Shown: in pieces, positions 17,262 through 26,817 of the stretch
How positions within the stretch are numbered: the stretch's first letter is position 1
How the letters are laid out: each line of letters opens with the position of its first letter
Source: Phycisphaeraceae bacterium
GTDB lineage: Bacteria > Planctomycetota > Phycisphaerae > Phycisphaerales > UBA1924
DNA length: 64,000 nucleotides
Direction of reading: 5' to 3'
Assembly (NCBI GenBank): GCA_019636625.1
Contig: JAHBXE010000003.1
Span: forward strand, 1 to 64,000
Position numbers and translations under genes: made by a program
The notes under the pieces: model-generated
What the model was told of the DNA's origin: nothing
Databases searched by the model: none
What the model saw: the letters and a program-made list of their open reading frames with translations, nothing else

Positions 17262-17684
17262 GTGGACCTCTCCCGCCTCATCCTCATCGTCACCGGCGCC
17301 CACCTCCACGCCGAGGCCGCCCACCGCCCCCTGGCCTATTCCCTCCAGCGGGCCATGCTCGAACGCCTCGGGCGCCGCGGCACCGCCGTGGTCTGTTCCG
17401 ACATCTGGTACATGAACAACGACCAGCTCCGCGGGTGCCCCACGGTCAGCCTCGGCGGCCCCGCCCTCAACGCCCTCTCCGCCTTCCTGGCCGACAAGCT
17501 CCCCTCCGCCTTCGTTGTCGATGGCCGGATCCTCATCCAGGCCGACCCGGACTTCGACGACCCGATCGCCTGCTGCTGGGGCGCCGACGACGCCGGCACG
17601 GCCGCCGCGGTCGATGCGTTCAAGGATCGCTACCTGGACGCCTTCCTCATCGCCGCGACGCGCACCTGGCCCGCGTCGAGCTGA
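17262..17684 (+). CDS. Hypothetical protein
   Basis: A 140-residue protein from a GTG at 17262 (VDLSRLILIVTGAHLHAEAAHRP), with no clear ribosome binding site. It looks cytoplasmic and alpha/beta: a hydrophobic first strand, GRRGTAVVCSDIWYMNN, a Gly-rich turn VSLGGPALNAL, and an acidic segment DPDFDDPIACCWGADDAGTAAAVDAFKD. I do not recognise the family with certainty. It is convergent with mnmE, 5 bp from its stop. Codon use is like its neighbours. Confidence 0.6.
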   Translation: MDLSRLILIVTGAHLHAEAAHRPLAYSLQRAMLERLGRRGTAVVCSDIWYMNNDQLRGCPTVSLGGPALNALSAFLADKLPSAFVVDGRILIQADPDFDDPIACCWGADDAGTAAAVDAFKDRYLDAFLIAATRTWPASS

Positions 17685-17689
17685 ACCGC

Positions 17690-19000
17690 TCACTTCCCGA
17701 TGCAGAACGTCGCGAAGATCCTCCCGATCACATCGTCGGGGCTGATCCGCCCGGTCACTTCGCCCAGCGCATCCAGCGCCTGGCGCAACGAACTCGCCGC
17801 GAGCTCCGCCTCCGCGGCGCACGCCTCCCGCAAGCGCAGCGCGGCCTCGCGCAGGGCCCGGGCGTGACGGGGGATCACCTCCGCGCTTCCCGTCGCCGCC
17901 GACGCCGACTCGGCGATCGCGCGGCGCAGCACGCCAAGATTCCAGCCGTCCAGCGCACACACGGGCACGGCCTGCCCGATCGCGTCTTCGCCCGGCTGGT
18001 CCGCCTTGGTCCGCACGCGTATCACCACGCCGCGCGTCGCCAGCACCGGGAACCGCCCCGCCGGGTCGCAGTGCAGCACAGCATCGGCCGACGCGATGGC
18101 ACCCGCCGCGGCGTCCTGCGCCATCGCGCCGATCACCCCGCTTGCTCCACCCGCCGCTTCTTCATCAAGGCCTGCCAGATCGACCAGCATCACCTTGCCC
18201 GCCCCGGGCAGGTCGCGCGACAAGTCCAGTTCCTCTTCGATCGCGTCCCGCGTCGTCCCTGCGATGGGGGAGACTACCGCCCGCTCCCGACCCAGAAGCG
18301 CGTTGAACAGGGTCGACTTGCCCGCGTTGGGCGCCCCCGCCAGCACGACCCGCGGCAGGCTACGCGCCGCTTCCACACCCTCGCGTCCGCCCAGCCTCGC
18401 CTCGATCGCCGCGGCCACCTTGCCCGCCCTCGCCCCCAGCGCTTCCTTCGAAATCGCGACCACATCTTCCTGATCCGTGAAGTCGATCCCCGCCTCGACC
18501 AGCGCCAGCAGGGTGGCTACCTCCTCGGTCCACGCGCGGTACCGCACCCCCGCAGCCCCCGAGAGCACATCCCTCGCGGCCCGGAGCTGCTCATCGCTGA
18601 CCGCGGCAATGGTCGCCGCGACGCCCTCGGCCTCGTCCAGCGAGCGCTTGCCGTTCAGATACGCCCGGGCGGTGAACTCCCCCGGCGTGGCGGATCGAAC
18701 CCCCTCGAGGCGGAGCATGGTCGAGATGACCCGCTCCACCAGGTACGGGTTGCCGGGGAGGAGCAGTTCCGCCGCATCCTCCCCCGTGTACGAGCGCGGA
18801 CCCCGGTACACGATGGCCAGGACCGGCAGCGACTGCGACGGCGCCAACCTCACCCTGGCCACTTTCAGCCCGGGGGACGGTTCCACTCCACACACCTGCG
18901 CAAGCACCGTGCCGACGGCCGGGCCGGACAGGCGCACGATCGCCCTCGCCGACCACCCCGGCGCGGAGGCCATCGCCACGATCGTGTCACCCGTGGGCAT
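17690..19000 (-). CDS. mnmE: tRNA uridine-5-carboxymethylaminomethyl modification GTPase MnmE
   Basis: With MnmG it modifies the wobble uridine of certain tRNAs. The 436-residue protein has the N-terminal tetrahydrofolate-binding domain ([23 protein letters not shown]), helical domain, and an inserted G domain with P-loop [24 protein letters not shown] and TKAD. The C terminus is FCIGK, the family's Cys signature. It follows yidC on the same strand after a 64-bp gap, a widely conserved gene order. The MnmG partner is not in the window. Confidence 0.95.
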   Translation of the reverse strand: MPTGDTIVAMASAPGWSARAIVRLSGPAVGTVLAQVCGVEPSPGLKVARVRLAPSQSLPVLAIVYRGPRSYTGEDAAELLLPGNPYLVERVISTMLRLEGVRSATPGEFTARAYLNGKRSLDEAEGVAATIAAVSDEQLRAARDVLSGAAGVRYRAWTEEVATLLALVEAGIDFTDQEDVVAISKEALGARAGKVAAAIEARLGGREGVEAARSLPRVVLAGAPNAGKSTLFNALLGRERAVVSPIAGTTRDAIEEELDLSRDLPGAGKVMLVDLAGLDEEAAGGASGVIGAMAQDAAAGAIASADAVLHCDPAGRFPVLATRGVVIRVRTKADQPGEDAIGQAVPVCALDGWNLGVLRRAIAESASAATGSAEVIPRHARALREAALRLREACAAEAELAASSLRQALDALGEVTGRISPDDVIGRIFATFCIGK

Positions 19001-19064
19001 GGCCTATTGAAGACCGCTCCCCGTGGCGCGGCCCTTCCGCCCGTGTCCTTTCCGCGCCGCCCGC

Positions 19065-21308
19065 TCACACCCGCTTGCGCGGCAACGGCTTGCCCCTGGC
19101 CTTGAGCATCTGCTTCTGCCGCTCTTCGGCCAGTTGCTGCAGCCTCGCGAAGAAGCCCCCCGGCTTGGGCCCGCCGCCGCCCTTGCCCGGCGGGGTCTTG
19201 GGCTTGAGCAGGTCGTACTTGTCGATGTGCTTGCGGATGTACCGGCTCTCGAGGATGCCCAGCGTCGAGTTCACGATGAAGTAGAGCGCCAGGCCCGACG
19301 GCGCGTTGTACATCATCAGCGGGAACATAACCACCAGCATCCACTTCATCATCACCTGCTGCTGCTTCTGCTCCGGCGTCAGGGCCGTCGTCGGGGGCGG
19401 GGTCAGGTACTTCTGCTGGACGTAGAACACCGCGCCGAGGATCAGCGGCAGGATGTTGATCGAGCTGATCGGCCCGAGCAGGCCCGAGATCAGCGGGATA
19501 TGGAAGTCGCGATGGAAGTAATAGAACCGGTCCGGCTGCGCCAGGTCCCCCAGGAACCACCCGAGGAACTTGGGATGCCCGGGCACGATGGACTGGAACA
19601 CGCCGAAGAACGCCCCTTGGTGCCGCAGCTCGAACGCGAAGTACAGCGTCGCGTACAGCGCGATCCACACCGGCGTCTGCATCAGCATCGGGATGCACCC
19701 CAGCGCACCGGTGGGGCTCACGCCCTCCTCGCGCCAGAGCTTGGCCATCTCCTCCCGCATCTTCTTCGGGTCGTCCTTGTACTTCTCCTGGATCTGCTTC
19801 TGCTTGGGCGCCATGCCCTGCATCTGCTTCCCGAATCGCTGCAGCCGGATCTGCGACCACTTCGTCACCGGGTGCAGGATCGTCCGCACGATCAGCACCA
19901 GCACCATGATCGACAGCGCCCAGTCGAACACCACGTACTCGTGCAGGAACAGCAGCAGCCCCAGCAGCCAGCCCGTCAGGAACGAGAACGTGCACGGGCC
20001 GCACATGCCACCGAAGTTGTACAGCACCAAACCCGAAAGGCCGACCGGACCCGCCGCGGCGTCCTTGCGGATCCGCGGACGCTCCATCGGCCCGGCGTAG
20101 ACGCCCACCGACACATCCGCCGCGGCGCCAGGCGTCAGACGCTGAGCCGCGCTGGTGGTGCGCATGATCTGCAGCGGGTCGTACTTTCCTTCCGCGTTCC
20201 ACCGCTGGAGCAGCACACGGTCCACGGTGTCCGCCGTGTGGAACACCTTGGCGTCCGGCCCCGCGCCCGCGTCCACCAGCGGGAGCATCGCCACGCCGAA
20301 GTAGCGGTTCGACACGCCCAGCCACACCAGCCGCAGCCGGTCGGACGTCGCCCTGGGATTGGGCCACACCGTCCGCACTTCATCGTACAGACCGTTCGGG
20401 CCGGCCTTGCCCAGCACGCTGGAGCGCGCGTACTGGAACTCGTCCGATAGCACCGTCGGGTCGCCCTTCTGGATCTCCGGCGGGAACAGGTAGCCGAAGC
20501 GCACGCGGCGCTTATCGCCGCCGTAGCCCGCGGCGTCGTCCTTCAGGTCCGCGGGGCCGAACTGCTGCCATCGGATGGACAGCGGCGCGCCCGTCACGTT
20601 GGTCACCTTCTGGCTCAGCCGGACGGTAAACGACCCCGGCGTCAGCGTGTACGCCCGCTCCACCCGGGCGATCCGCTCCCCCGCGCCGTTCACGATGATC
20701 GCCTCGAAAACGCCGGGTGATACCTGACGCCACACGCTCTGCGGCCGCCCGTCCTGCCCGACCGAGAAAAGCAGGTCCACCATCCGACCCTCGATCTCGA
20801 GCCCGAGGACGGCCAGCGGGGTCACCGTTTCGGGGAACGAACCGGGAGAGGGGTTGGTGTACGTCTGCTCGGCCTGGATGACGATGTGCTGCTTCTTCTC
20901 GATCGTCTCGAAGTGCCGTGTCAACGCGATGGACTTCACCCCCGCGCCGAGCGTGGAGAACTCCACCATCGCCTCGTACGGGCTGTCCTTGTCCAGCGAG
21001 CCGATGGGCGTGAACGTTGCATCGGGCACGGCCTGCGCCCGTAGGCCCTCGAGCGAAACCGTCACAACCTGGGCCGGTTGTTCCGGCGTTGCCGACTGGG
21101 TTGTCGTCTGATTCGCGCCGGCCGCCGGGGTCGGTGTGGCAGGGGCGGTCGTGGCGGGCGCGGTGGCCGCCGGTGCGGTCGGGGTAGGACGGGGTGGCGT
21201 GCCGTGCCGCCCCGTGTTCTTCATGACGGCGATGACAATGCCGACACCAATGGCCAGAACGCCAAGGGGCACCAGCAGACGCAGCAGACGATTGGGTTCT
21301 TGGGGCAT
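19065..21308 (-). CDS. yidC: Membrane protein insertase YidC
   Basis: Inserts and folds inner-membrane proteins with or without SecYEG. The 747-residue protein has an N-terminal membrane anchor at residues 7-25, a Thr/Ala/Pro-rich linker, a large periplasmic P1 domain (about 70-420), and the conserved insertase core with membrane segments from about residue 430 (SFLTGWLLGLLLFLHEYV, then TPVWIALYATLYFAFELR). The cytoplasmic loop between segments carries KQMQGMAPKQKQIQEKYKDD, typical of the family. It is longer than most YidC proteins, mainly through the P1 domain and linker. The basic C-terminal tail (KPLPRKRV) fits ribosome contact. No strong ribosome binding site precedes the ATG. rpmH and rnpA are not adjacent. 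Confidence 0.95.
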   Translation of the reverse strand: MPQEPNRLLRLLVPLGVLAIGVGIVIAVMKNTGRHGTPPRPTPTAPAATAPATTAPATPTPAAGANQTTTQSATPEQPAQVVTVSLEGLRAQAVPDATFTPIGSLDKDSPYEAMVEFSTLGAGVKSIALTRHFETIEKKQHIVIQAEQTYTNPSPGSFPETVTPLAVLGLEIEGRMVDLLFSVGQDGRPQSVWRQVSPGVFEAIIVNGAGERIARVERAYTLTPGSFTVRLSQKVTNVTGAPLSIRWQQFGPADLKDDAAGYGGDKRRVRFGYLFPPEIQKGDPTVLSDEFQYARSSVLGKAGPNGLYDEVRTVWPNPRATSDRLRLVWLGVSNRYFGVAMLPLVDAGAGPDAKVFHTADTVDRVLLQRWNAEGKYDPLQIMRTTSAAQRLTPGAAADVSVGVYAGPMERPRIRKDAAAGPVGLSGLVLYNFGGMCGPCTFSFLTGWLLGLLLFLHEYVVFDWALSIMVLVLIVRTILHPVTKWSQIRLQRFGKQMQGMAPKQKQIQEKYKDDPKKMREEMAKLWREEGVSPTGALGCIPMLMQTPVWIALYATLYFAFELRHQGAFFGVFQSIVPGHPKFLGWFLGDLAQPDRFYYFHRDFHIPLISGLLGPISSINILPLILGAVFYVQQKYLTPPPTTALTPEQKQQQVMMKWMLVVMFPLMMYNAPSGLALYFIVNSTLGILESRYIRKHIDKYDLLKPKTPPGKGGGGPKPGGFFARLQQLAEERQKQMLKARGKPLPRKRV

Positions 21309-21429
21309 GGGGAGGGCGGAAGGATAGGGGACGACTCCCCGTCATTCCGGGTGCTTGTCAGGGCGCGGCGGAAACGTCCGCCGATTGTTCGGTGCCGCCA
21401 GACCATGCTTGCATCCGTGACCGGAGAGC

Positions 21430-22803
21430 CTACTCCGCCCGCCCTTCGCCCACGGCCTCCTCGGGGCGCGGCTCGGTAACGGTCACTTCGGGCTCCGCCG
21501 CGCGGGATTCGAGTCGGACGCGACCGACCCGGGTCGGCTCCGCCTCGACGATGTGAATCACTGCATCGCCGATGGTGACCGTCTCGCCGACGGCCGGGAT
21601 CCGCCCCAGCGTCGTCACGATCAAACCGCCGACCGTGTCGTAGTCCTCCCCCTCCGGCAGCGTGACACCGATGGACCGCAGCTCGTCATTGGCCTGGTCG
21701 ATGTACGCCCGCGCCTCGATCTCCGCCGATCGCGCGGCCTGGTTCACGGCGATCTCCGGCGCATCGTCCTCCTTGATCTCGTACTCGTCCTGGATCTCAC
21801 CGAAGACTTCCTCGACGATGTCCTCGAGCGTGACCAGGCCGCTCGTGCCGCCGTACTCATCCGCCACCATCGCGATGTGGACCTTCTTGTCCACCAGCTC
21901 CGCCAGCAGTTCGCGGATCGTCTTGGTCTCCGGCACGAACAGCGCGGGACGGAGGATGCTCTTGAGTTCGAAAGGCTTGCCCGCCCCGCGCGTGCCGTCG
22001 CCGGCCAGCCATCGCATCAGGTCCTTGATGTAGAACATCCCCACGACCTGGTCCATGCTCCCGTCGTACACCGGGATCCGGCTGTGCCGCGACGACTTGA
22101 TGAACTTCGTCACCTCGCCCAGATTGTTGGTCAGTTGAAGCGCCTCGACTTCCGTGCGCGGCGTCATGATCTGCTCCACCGTCGTGCCGCGAAGGCTGAC
22201 CACGGCCTCGATCATGTCCCGCTCGGTCTTGTCAAACTGGCCCTCGTGCTGGGCCTCTTCCACGACGGACATCAGCTCGGCCTGGATCTCCTCGCCCTGC
22301 GTGGCCGGCCCCTTGCCCGCCAGGCGCCGCACGATTTCGTCAAAGAACCGGACCACGCTCCGCAGCGGCATCTGCCCGATGTAGCACGCGCGGATCAGCC
22401 ACGACCACCGGTACGCCGTGCCCTCCGCCGCGTACGTCGCGACGCTGTGCGGCACAACCAGCCCGAACACCCAGATCAGGATCGACGCCCCCGCCACGCC
22501 GATCACGACATCCCAGACCTGCGGCGTGCCGTGCCCGTCCACCGACGCGACCCAGATCACCGACGCGACCGCCGTGATCATGTTGCACACGATCCGCGGC
22601 AGGGCCACCGCCGTCGCGTGCCCGCTGACATCGTCCAGGATCTTCTCCACGTGCCGGCGGGCCGAAGCCTTCCCGCGCGCCGCGGCCAGTTCCTCCAGCC
22701 CGGAGCGCGACATCTCCTGCAGCGAAAAGAACAACGCCGCCAACACGCCGCCCAAGGCCAGCATCGCAATCGCGATCCAGAACAGGGCCGTCGCCGGGAT
22801 CAC
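21430..22803 (-). CDS. CorC/HlyC family protein with DUF21 and CBS domains
   Basis: A 457-residue membrane protein. The N-terminal third carries hydrophobic segments of the DUF21 (CNNM) transmembrane domain. A CBS pair follows (EQIMTPRTEVEAL; RIPVYDGSMDQVVGMFYIKDLM; VADEYGGTSGLVTLEDIVEEVFGEI), then a CorC_HlyC domain (DYDTVGGLIVTTLGRIPAVGE) and an acidic tail. Family members are linked to divalent cation transport, mainly Mg2+ or Co2+ efflux; the substrate here is not shown. Its GTG start overlaps the ybeY stop as GTGA, so translation is coupled. The ybeY-corC order is widespread. Confidence 0.9.
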   Translation of the reverse strand: MIPATALFWIAIAMLALGGVLAALFFSLQEMSRSGLEELAAARGKASARRHVEKILDDVSGHATAVALPRIVCNMITAVASVIWVASVDGHGTPQVWDVVIGVAGASILIWVFGLVVPHSVATYAAEGTAYRWSWLIRACYIGQMPLRSVVRFFDEIVRRLAGKGPATQGEEIQAELMSVVEEAQHEGQFDKTERDMIEAVVSLRGTTVEQIMTPRTEVEALQLTNNLGEVTKFIKSSRHSRIPVYDGSMDQVVGMFYIKDLMRWLAGDGTRGAGKPFELKSILRPALFVPETKTIRELLAELVDKKVHIAMVADEYGGTSGLVTLEDIVEEVFGEIQDEYEIKEDDAPEIAVNQAARSAEIEARAYIDQANDELRSIGVTLPEGEDYDTVGGLIVTTLGRIPAVGETVTIGDAVIHIVEAEPTRVGRVRLESRAAEPEVTVTEPRPEEAVGEGRAE

Positions 22804-23297
22804 CCTTCACCCCCCCGCGACGCCGCGAACGTGGCCCCCACCCCCAGGGATTCCAGGATCCGATCCTCCTCCGCGTGCATCCGCGCCGCCGCGGCCGGGT
22901 CGTGGTCGTCGTGCCCCAGGCAGTGCAGAACGCCGTGAACGATGTACAGCAGCAACTCCCGCTCGACGCCGTGCCCCCGGGCCGCAGCCTGGCGCCGGGC
23001 CTCATCGATGCAAACAAGAATGTCCACATCCAGTCCCGAATGGCCAGGCTCGGCCAGGTCGAACGTCAGGACGTCCGTCGTGCCCTCGACGCCGGCAAAC
23101 CCGCTGTGGGCCGCGGCCATGGCCTCATCCCCCACCACCCGAACCCGAACCTCACCGGTCGCCCCAAGCCCCGCGATGGCCCTCCGGGCGTGATCCTCGA
23201 TCCAACGTCGTGCAGGCTCCGCCAGCGTCCCGCCCTCGGAACCTACTTCGACGGCGATAGCCGACCCGCTCGGAATGTTGGATCCCCTGCTGTTCAC
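22800..23297 (-). CDS. ybeY: Endoribonuclease YbeY
   Basis: A zinc-dependent RNase needed for 16S rRNA 3'-end maturation and ribosome quality control. The zinc motif HGVLHCLGHDDHD near residue 125 gives the three metal-binding histidines of the HGxLHxxGxDH family signature. TDVLTFDLAEP matches the conserved central strand. The 165-residue length is normal; the start is GTG at 23297. The gene is first in a ybeY-corC pair that faces a long divergent intergenic region. Confidence 0.93.
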   Translation of the reverse strand: MNSRGSNIPSGSAIAVEVGSEGGTLAEPARRWIEDHARRAIAGLGATGEVRVRVVGDEAMAAAHSGFAGVEGTTDVLTFDLAEPGHSGLDVDILVCIDEARRQAAARGHGVERELLLYIVHGVLHCLGHDDHDPAAAARMHAEEDRILESLGVGATFAASRGGEG

Positions 23298-23856
23298 CGG
23301 CGCAGTTTACGGCCACCCGGCGCGCCCGCCAAGGCGATCGGTGCCCATGGCCTGTGGAACCCACGTAGAACCCCCGATAACTGGTCCCGACCCCATGAAC
23401 CCTCCCCTGCGGGCCCAAGCCAACTCTCTCCCCCCCCCTCCCAACCCCCAACCCCCCGGGGCCTCCTTCCGACAAGAACCCCCGGCCGGTCCCCTTGTGT
23501 CTCGGCCGGGGGCGGTGCCGCGGGACGGTTGGGCTCGTGCCTTCCCGAGCCGCCCCGGGCGATGGACTCGGTCCCGGGCGCATCGGATGGGGTTGGGCAT
23601 CCGGGCCGGCGGGACCGAGGTTGTCCGCGCGGCGAACGTCCACCCTTTTTCAGGCGCTCGCCGCGTCGTTTTCTGGGTGTCGAGACCTTATCACCGGGGG
23701 AGAACACGCACCCGGGCCGGGGAACATCAACCGGCGCCATCCTGTCCGATCGACCCGCGGGGCCGGTTGCAGGAATTCCTGAATTCTCGCTGACGCGGTC
23801 TGAACATGGCGGCGCGGGCAGGCCGGTATGCTGCGCATCGGTCACGGAGAACCGCC
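23298..23856. other. Divergent intergenic region, 559 bp, with a strong hairpin
   Basis: This is the longest gene-free stretch. It contains a run of 9 C at 23430-23438 in a C-rich track, a perfect 10-bp hairpin (23479-23488 with 23503-23512, 14-nt loop), and an overlapping GAATTC palindrome near 23775. The hairpin has no T tract. The open frames here lack conserved features or codon signal, so I call no gene. It must hold the promoters of ybeY and of the gene at 23857. Confidence 0.5.
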
Positions 23857-24807
23857 ATGGAACACGTTTCACGCCGCGACGCCATCAAGTCCACGGGTTT
23901 GCTCGCCGCGGCGGCGGCGATGGGAACCTGGTCGTCACCCGCGCGAGCTCGCCCGGTGCGAACCCGCTCGGTTCGCGTCGCGCACCTGACGGACCTGCAC
24001 ATCCAGCCCGAACGCCGCGCGGATTCCGGTGTGGCGGCCTGCCTGCGTCACGTGCAGGAACACAAGGATGCGCCGGAGCTGCTGCTGCTGGGCGGGGACC
24101 TGATCATGGATGCCTTCGAGGCCGATGATGCGCGCACCAGGACGCAGTGGGACCTGTTCACGCGGACGTTTGAGAATGAATGCCGCATCCGGACCGAGCC
24201 GTGCCTGGGCAACCACGACATCTGGGGGATCAACAAGTCCAAGAGCCGTACCACCGGGAACGAGCCGGGGTGGGGCAAGAAGCGCGCGATGGACCTGCTC
24301 CGGATGGAACGGCCGTACCGCAGTTTCGACTTCGGTGGGTGGCACTTTGTCGTTCTCGACAGCGTGACGCCCCAGGGCAACGCGTACATCGGGAAACTCG
24401 ACAATGAACAGTGGGAATGGCTGGAGGGCGACCTGGCCGGGACCCGGCTGCCCGTGGCCGTGCTCTCTCATATCCCGATTCTCGCGGCGACGCAGCTCGT
24501 CATTCAGCCGAACAAGGACAGCAAGAAGCGAGAGATCAGCGATTCGCTCATGATGACCGATGCCCCACGCTTCGTGGAAACCTTCGCCAAGCACCCGCAC
24601 GTGAAGCTCTGCCTCTCCGGCCACATCCACCAGATCGACCGCGTGGAGTTCCAGGGCGTGACGTACCTGTGCAACGGCGCGGTCAGCGGTAACTGGTGGA
24701 AGGGCCGCTACAAGATGTGCGATGAGGGGTACGCGATGCTCGACTTGCACGCCGACGGCACATTCGAGAGCTCGTACGTGAAGTACGGGTGGAAGGCGGA
24801 GGAATAG
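23857..24807 (+). CDS. Tat-exported calcineurin-like metallophosphoesterase
   Basis: A 316-residue protein. The ATG at 23857 follows a GGAGA site and opens a twin-arginine signal peptide (SRRDAIKSTGLLAAAAA). The metallophosphoesterase motifs appear in order: LTDLHI, GGDLIMD, GNHD, LSHIPI and GHIHQ, giving the usual two-metal site. Tat export implies a folded, metal-loaded enzyme outside the cytoplasm. Likely substrates are phosphomonoesters, diesters or nucleotides; the exact one cannot be told. Its stop is 4 bp from that of the convergent phosphatase gene. An in-frame upstream start at 23806 would hide the Tat signal. Confidence 0.88.
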   Translation: MEHVSRRDAIKSTGLLAAAAAMGTWSSPARARPVRTRSVRVAHLTDLHIQPERRADSGVAACLRHVQEHKDAPELLLLGGDLIMDAFEADDARTRTQWDLFTRTFENECRIRTEPCLGNHDIWGINKSKSRTTGNEPGWGKKRAMDLLRMERPYRSFDFGGWHFVVLDSVTPQGNAYIGKLDNEQWEWLEGDLAGTRLPVAVLSHIPILAATQLVIQPNKDSKKREISDSLMMTDAPRFVETFAKHPHVKLCLSGHIHQIDRVEFQGVTYLCNGAVSGNWWKGRYKMCDEGYAMLDLHADGTFESSYVKYGWKAEE

Positions 24808-24811
24808 GCCG

Positions 24812-25726
24812 TCAGTTCCGCCTATCCCGGTACGCCGCGTGGCACTCCTTGCACGAAGCGGCGACAAGCTTCCATTTGGATTCAAGCTGATCCCTCGGCT
24901 CGCCGCGGATCAATCCATCTTCCAGCGCGGATGTTCTGGCAATCGCATCGGCCAGCCGCGCGGCGTACTCCGGGCCCTTGGCCTGAGACCTTGGGTCCTC
25001 CCCGCTGAAACGCAACTGGTCCGCCAGTCGGCCCGCCTCGGCGGCGGGCACGAGGTCGGGGTGGTCCTTGGGAACTGTCCATCCCGCGGCGCGGATCTCC
25101 TGCAAGTGCTCGTAGGCGTAGTCGATCTCCACCATCGCCGCGACCACCCCCGTCGGCTTTCGCACCGATGGGAACTCGTTGCTTGCCGCGTTCAAGGCGG
25201 ACACCGGGACCACGACCGCCTCTTCCACGCACTGGAACAGACCGGCGTAGCTCGGGGATGTCCCGGCATCCCTCATGAACACCACCCCTTCCGCCGGTGT
25301 GACCAGGCCCAGCGTCACCGCCGCGGCGGCCGTGGCGGCGGGTGAGCGATGCTTGCCGTGGTGGCAGTGGATGTAGACGGGCCCGGGGAGGTCGCGAATG
25401 GCCCGGGCGATTTCGAGCTTCTGCTGCTCGGGCACATCCGAGTACGTAATCGGGATGTGCACGTACCGCATGCCACGGGCTTCGGCCCTTGCCACGTCGG
25501 GCGTCGCCCCGTCCACGGAAATGATCGTCTTGACACCCATGGCCTTGAGTTCGTCAAAGGCGGCATCCCCGGCGGGCACGCCGCCGCTGATGAGGGAGCC
25601 GAGGGTGTGCACGTTCGGGAGAGGCACCTTTGCCGCCTTGGGAGAGGACGTCTCCGCGTGCTTCTGGACACACGCCACGAGAGAGACACTGGCGGCAAGG
25701 GCGAACATCGCGAGACGCGGCTTCAC
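24812..25726 (-). CDS. Lipoprotein: tyrosine-phosphatase-like domain plus C-terminal heme c motif
   Basis: A 304-residue exported protein. A lipobox ends at Cys19 (SLVAC). Residues of about 36-200 are a PTP/DSP-like domain, with the active-site loop HCHHGKHRS (Cys121, Arg127) and upstream IISVDGATP. The C-terminal region (about 205-304) is helical and ends SCKECHAAYRDR, a CxxCH heme-attachment motif placed as in cytochrome c'/c556 proteins. A phosphatase domain joined to a heme domain on one lipoprotein is unusual. The start is GTG, backed by a GGAGGT site. It lies downstream of the oppB-like gene on the same strand, separated by 86 bp. Partner and substrate are unknown. Confidence 0.8.
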   Translation of the reverse strand: MKPRLAMFALAASVSLVACVQKHAETSSPKAAKVPLPNVHTLGSLISGGVPAGDAAFDELKAMGVKTIISVDGATPDVARAEARGMRYVHIPITYSDVPEQQKLEIARAIRDLPGPVYIHCHHGKHRSPAATAAAAVTLGLVTPAEGVVFMRDAGTSPSYAGLFQCVEEAVVVPVSALNAASNEFPSVRKPTGVVAAMVEIDYAYEHLQEIRAAGWTVPKDHPDLVPAAEAGRLADQLRFSGEDPRSQAKGPEYAARLADAIARTSALEDGLIRGEPRDQLESKWKLVAASCKECHAAYRDRRN

Positions 25727-25812
25727 GGGAACCTCCGGACCTCACTGTACCGAACGATCTGGGTTGCGTTGCAAGCCCCGGTGAACTTCCGCCGTGCATC
25801 CGCGAACGACCG

Positions 25813-26814
25813 TTACTCAATCCTCGGATCAACCCACCGGTACAGGACATCCACGAGCAGGTTGAACACCACCAGCATCGTGGAGAAGATCAGCACGACT
25901 CCGATGATCAGGAACAGGTCCTTGTTTTGGACGGCGTTGACAAAGTGCTGGCCCAGGCCGGGGACGGTGAACACGCGCTCAACCACGAACGAGCCCGTCA
26001 TCGCCAGCGCCGTCGCCGGCCCGAGGTAACTGAGCACGGGCAGGAAGGCGTTCTTCAGGGCGTGCTTGAGCAGGACGCGGGACTCGGCAAGCCCCTTGGC
26101 GCGCGCGGTCCGGATGAAGTCCGCCCCCATGACCTCGATCATCCCCATCCGCGTGAGGCGAGCGATGTACGCCGCGAACGGCAGGGAAAGCGTGACCGCC
26201 GGCAGCACGGCGCTCATGGGCTCCCACTTGGCGACGGGGAAGATGGCGAGCCAGACGCCAAAGACCAGCAGCAGCGCCGTCCCGATCACGAAGCTCGGCA
26301 GGCTGATGCCGATCAAGGCCAGGCCGAGCGTGGCGTAGTCCGCGATGGAACCCGGCTTGACCGCCCCCACGACCCCCGCCGTCAGCCCCACGACCAGGGC
26401 GATGAGGATCGCCACGCCGCCCAGCGTCACCGACACGGGCAGCGACGTCGCGATGATCTCGTTCACCCGCCGATCCCGGTACTGCAACGAGGGGCCAAGG
26501 TCGAACACCCGGCGCTCCGGGGCCGCCACCCCCGCCTGCTCCGCCGCAACTCTTGCCCGGCGCGCGGAACCGTCGAGGGATTCCCTGGCCCAGCGCACGC
26601 CCGAGGCGCTGTCGAGGTACGACAAGTAGAAGCCCCAGAAACTGTCCAACTTGTACTGCGCCTCCATCGCCTTCTGAATCTCCGGCGGCGGGCGCCGGCC
26701 CTCATGATCGAGGGGATTGCCCGGCACGGCCCATGCCAGCGCCAGCGTGATGGTGTAGATCACCAGCACGATCAGGGGCAGTTGGAGCAGGCGTCGAAAG
26801 ATGAGGGCGGACAT
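25813..26814 (-). CDS. ABC transporter permease, DppB/OppB family
   Basis: A 333-residue membrane protein of the peptide/nickel importer permease family. The first membrane segment is at residues 10-30, there is an extended periplasmic part (about 35-110) and five more segments. The EAA-like cytoplasmic loop is visible (DFIRTARAKGLAESRVLLKHALKNA) and LPSFVIGTALLLVFG is typical. It lies 3 bp after the binding-protein gene and is surely co-transcribed with it. The second permease (OppC) and the ATPases are not nearby. Confidence 0.9.
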   Translation of the reverse strand: MSALIFRRLLQLPLIVLVIYTITLALAWAVPGNPLDHEGRRPPPEIQKAMEAQYKLDSFWGFYLSYLDSASGVRWARESLDGSARRARVAAEQAGVAAPERRVFDLGPSLQYRDRRVNEIIATSLPVSVTLGGVAILIALVVGLTAGVVGAVKPGSIADYATLGLALIGISLPSFVIGTALLLVFGVWLAIFPVAKWEPMSAVLPAVTLSLPFAAYIARLTRMGMIEVMGADFIRTARAKGLAESRVLLKHALKNAFLPVLSYLGPATALAMTGSFVVERVFTVPGLGQHFVNAVQNKDLFLIIGVVLIFSTMLVVFNLLVDVLYRWVDPRIE

Positions 26815-26817
26815 GCG

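Noticed and set aside
22875-24128. A 417-residue plus-strand frame across ybeY and the intergenic region
   Set aside because: It runs antisense through the ybeY zinc motif and into the phosphoesterase in another frame; no binding site or conserved segment.
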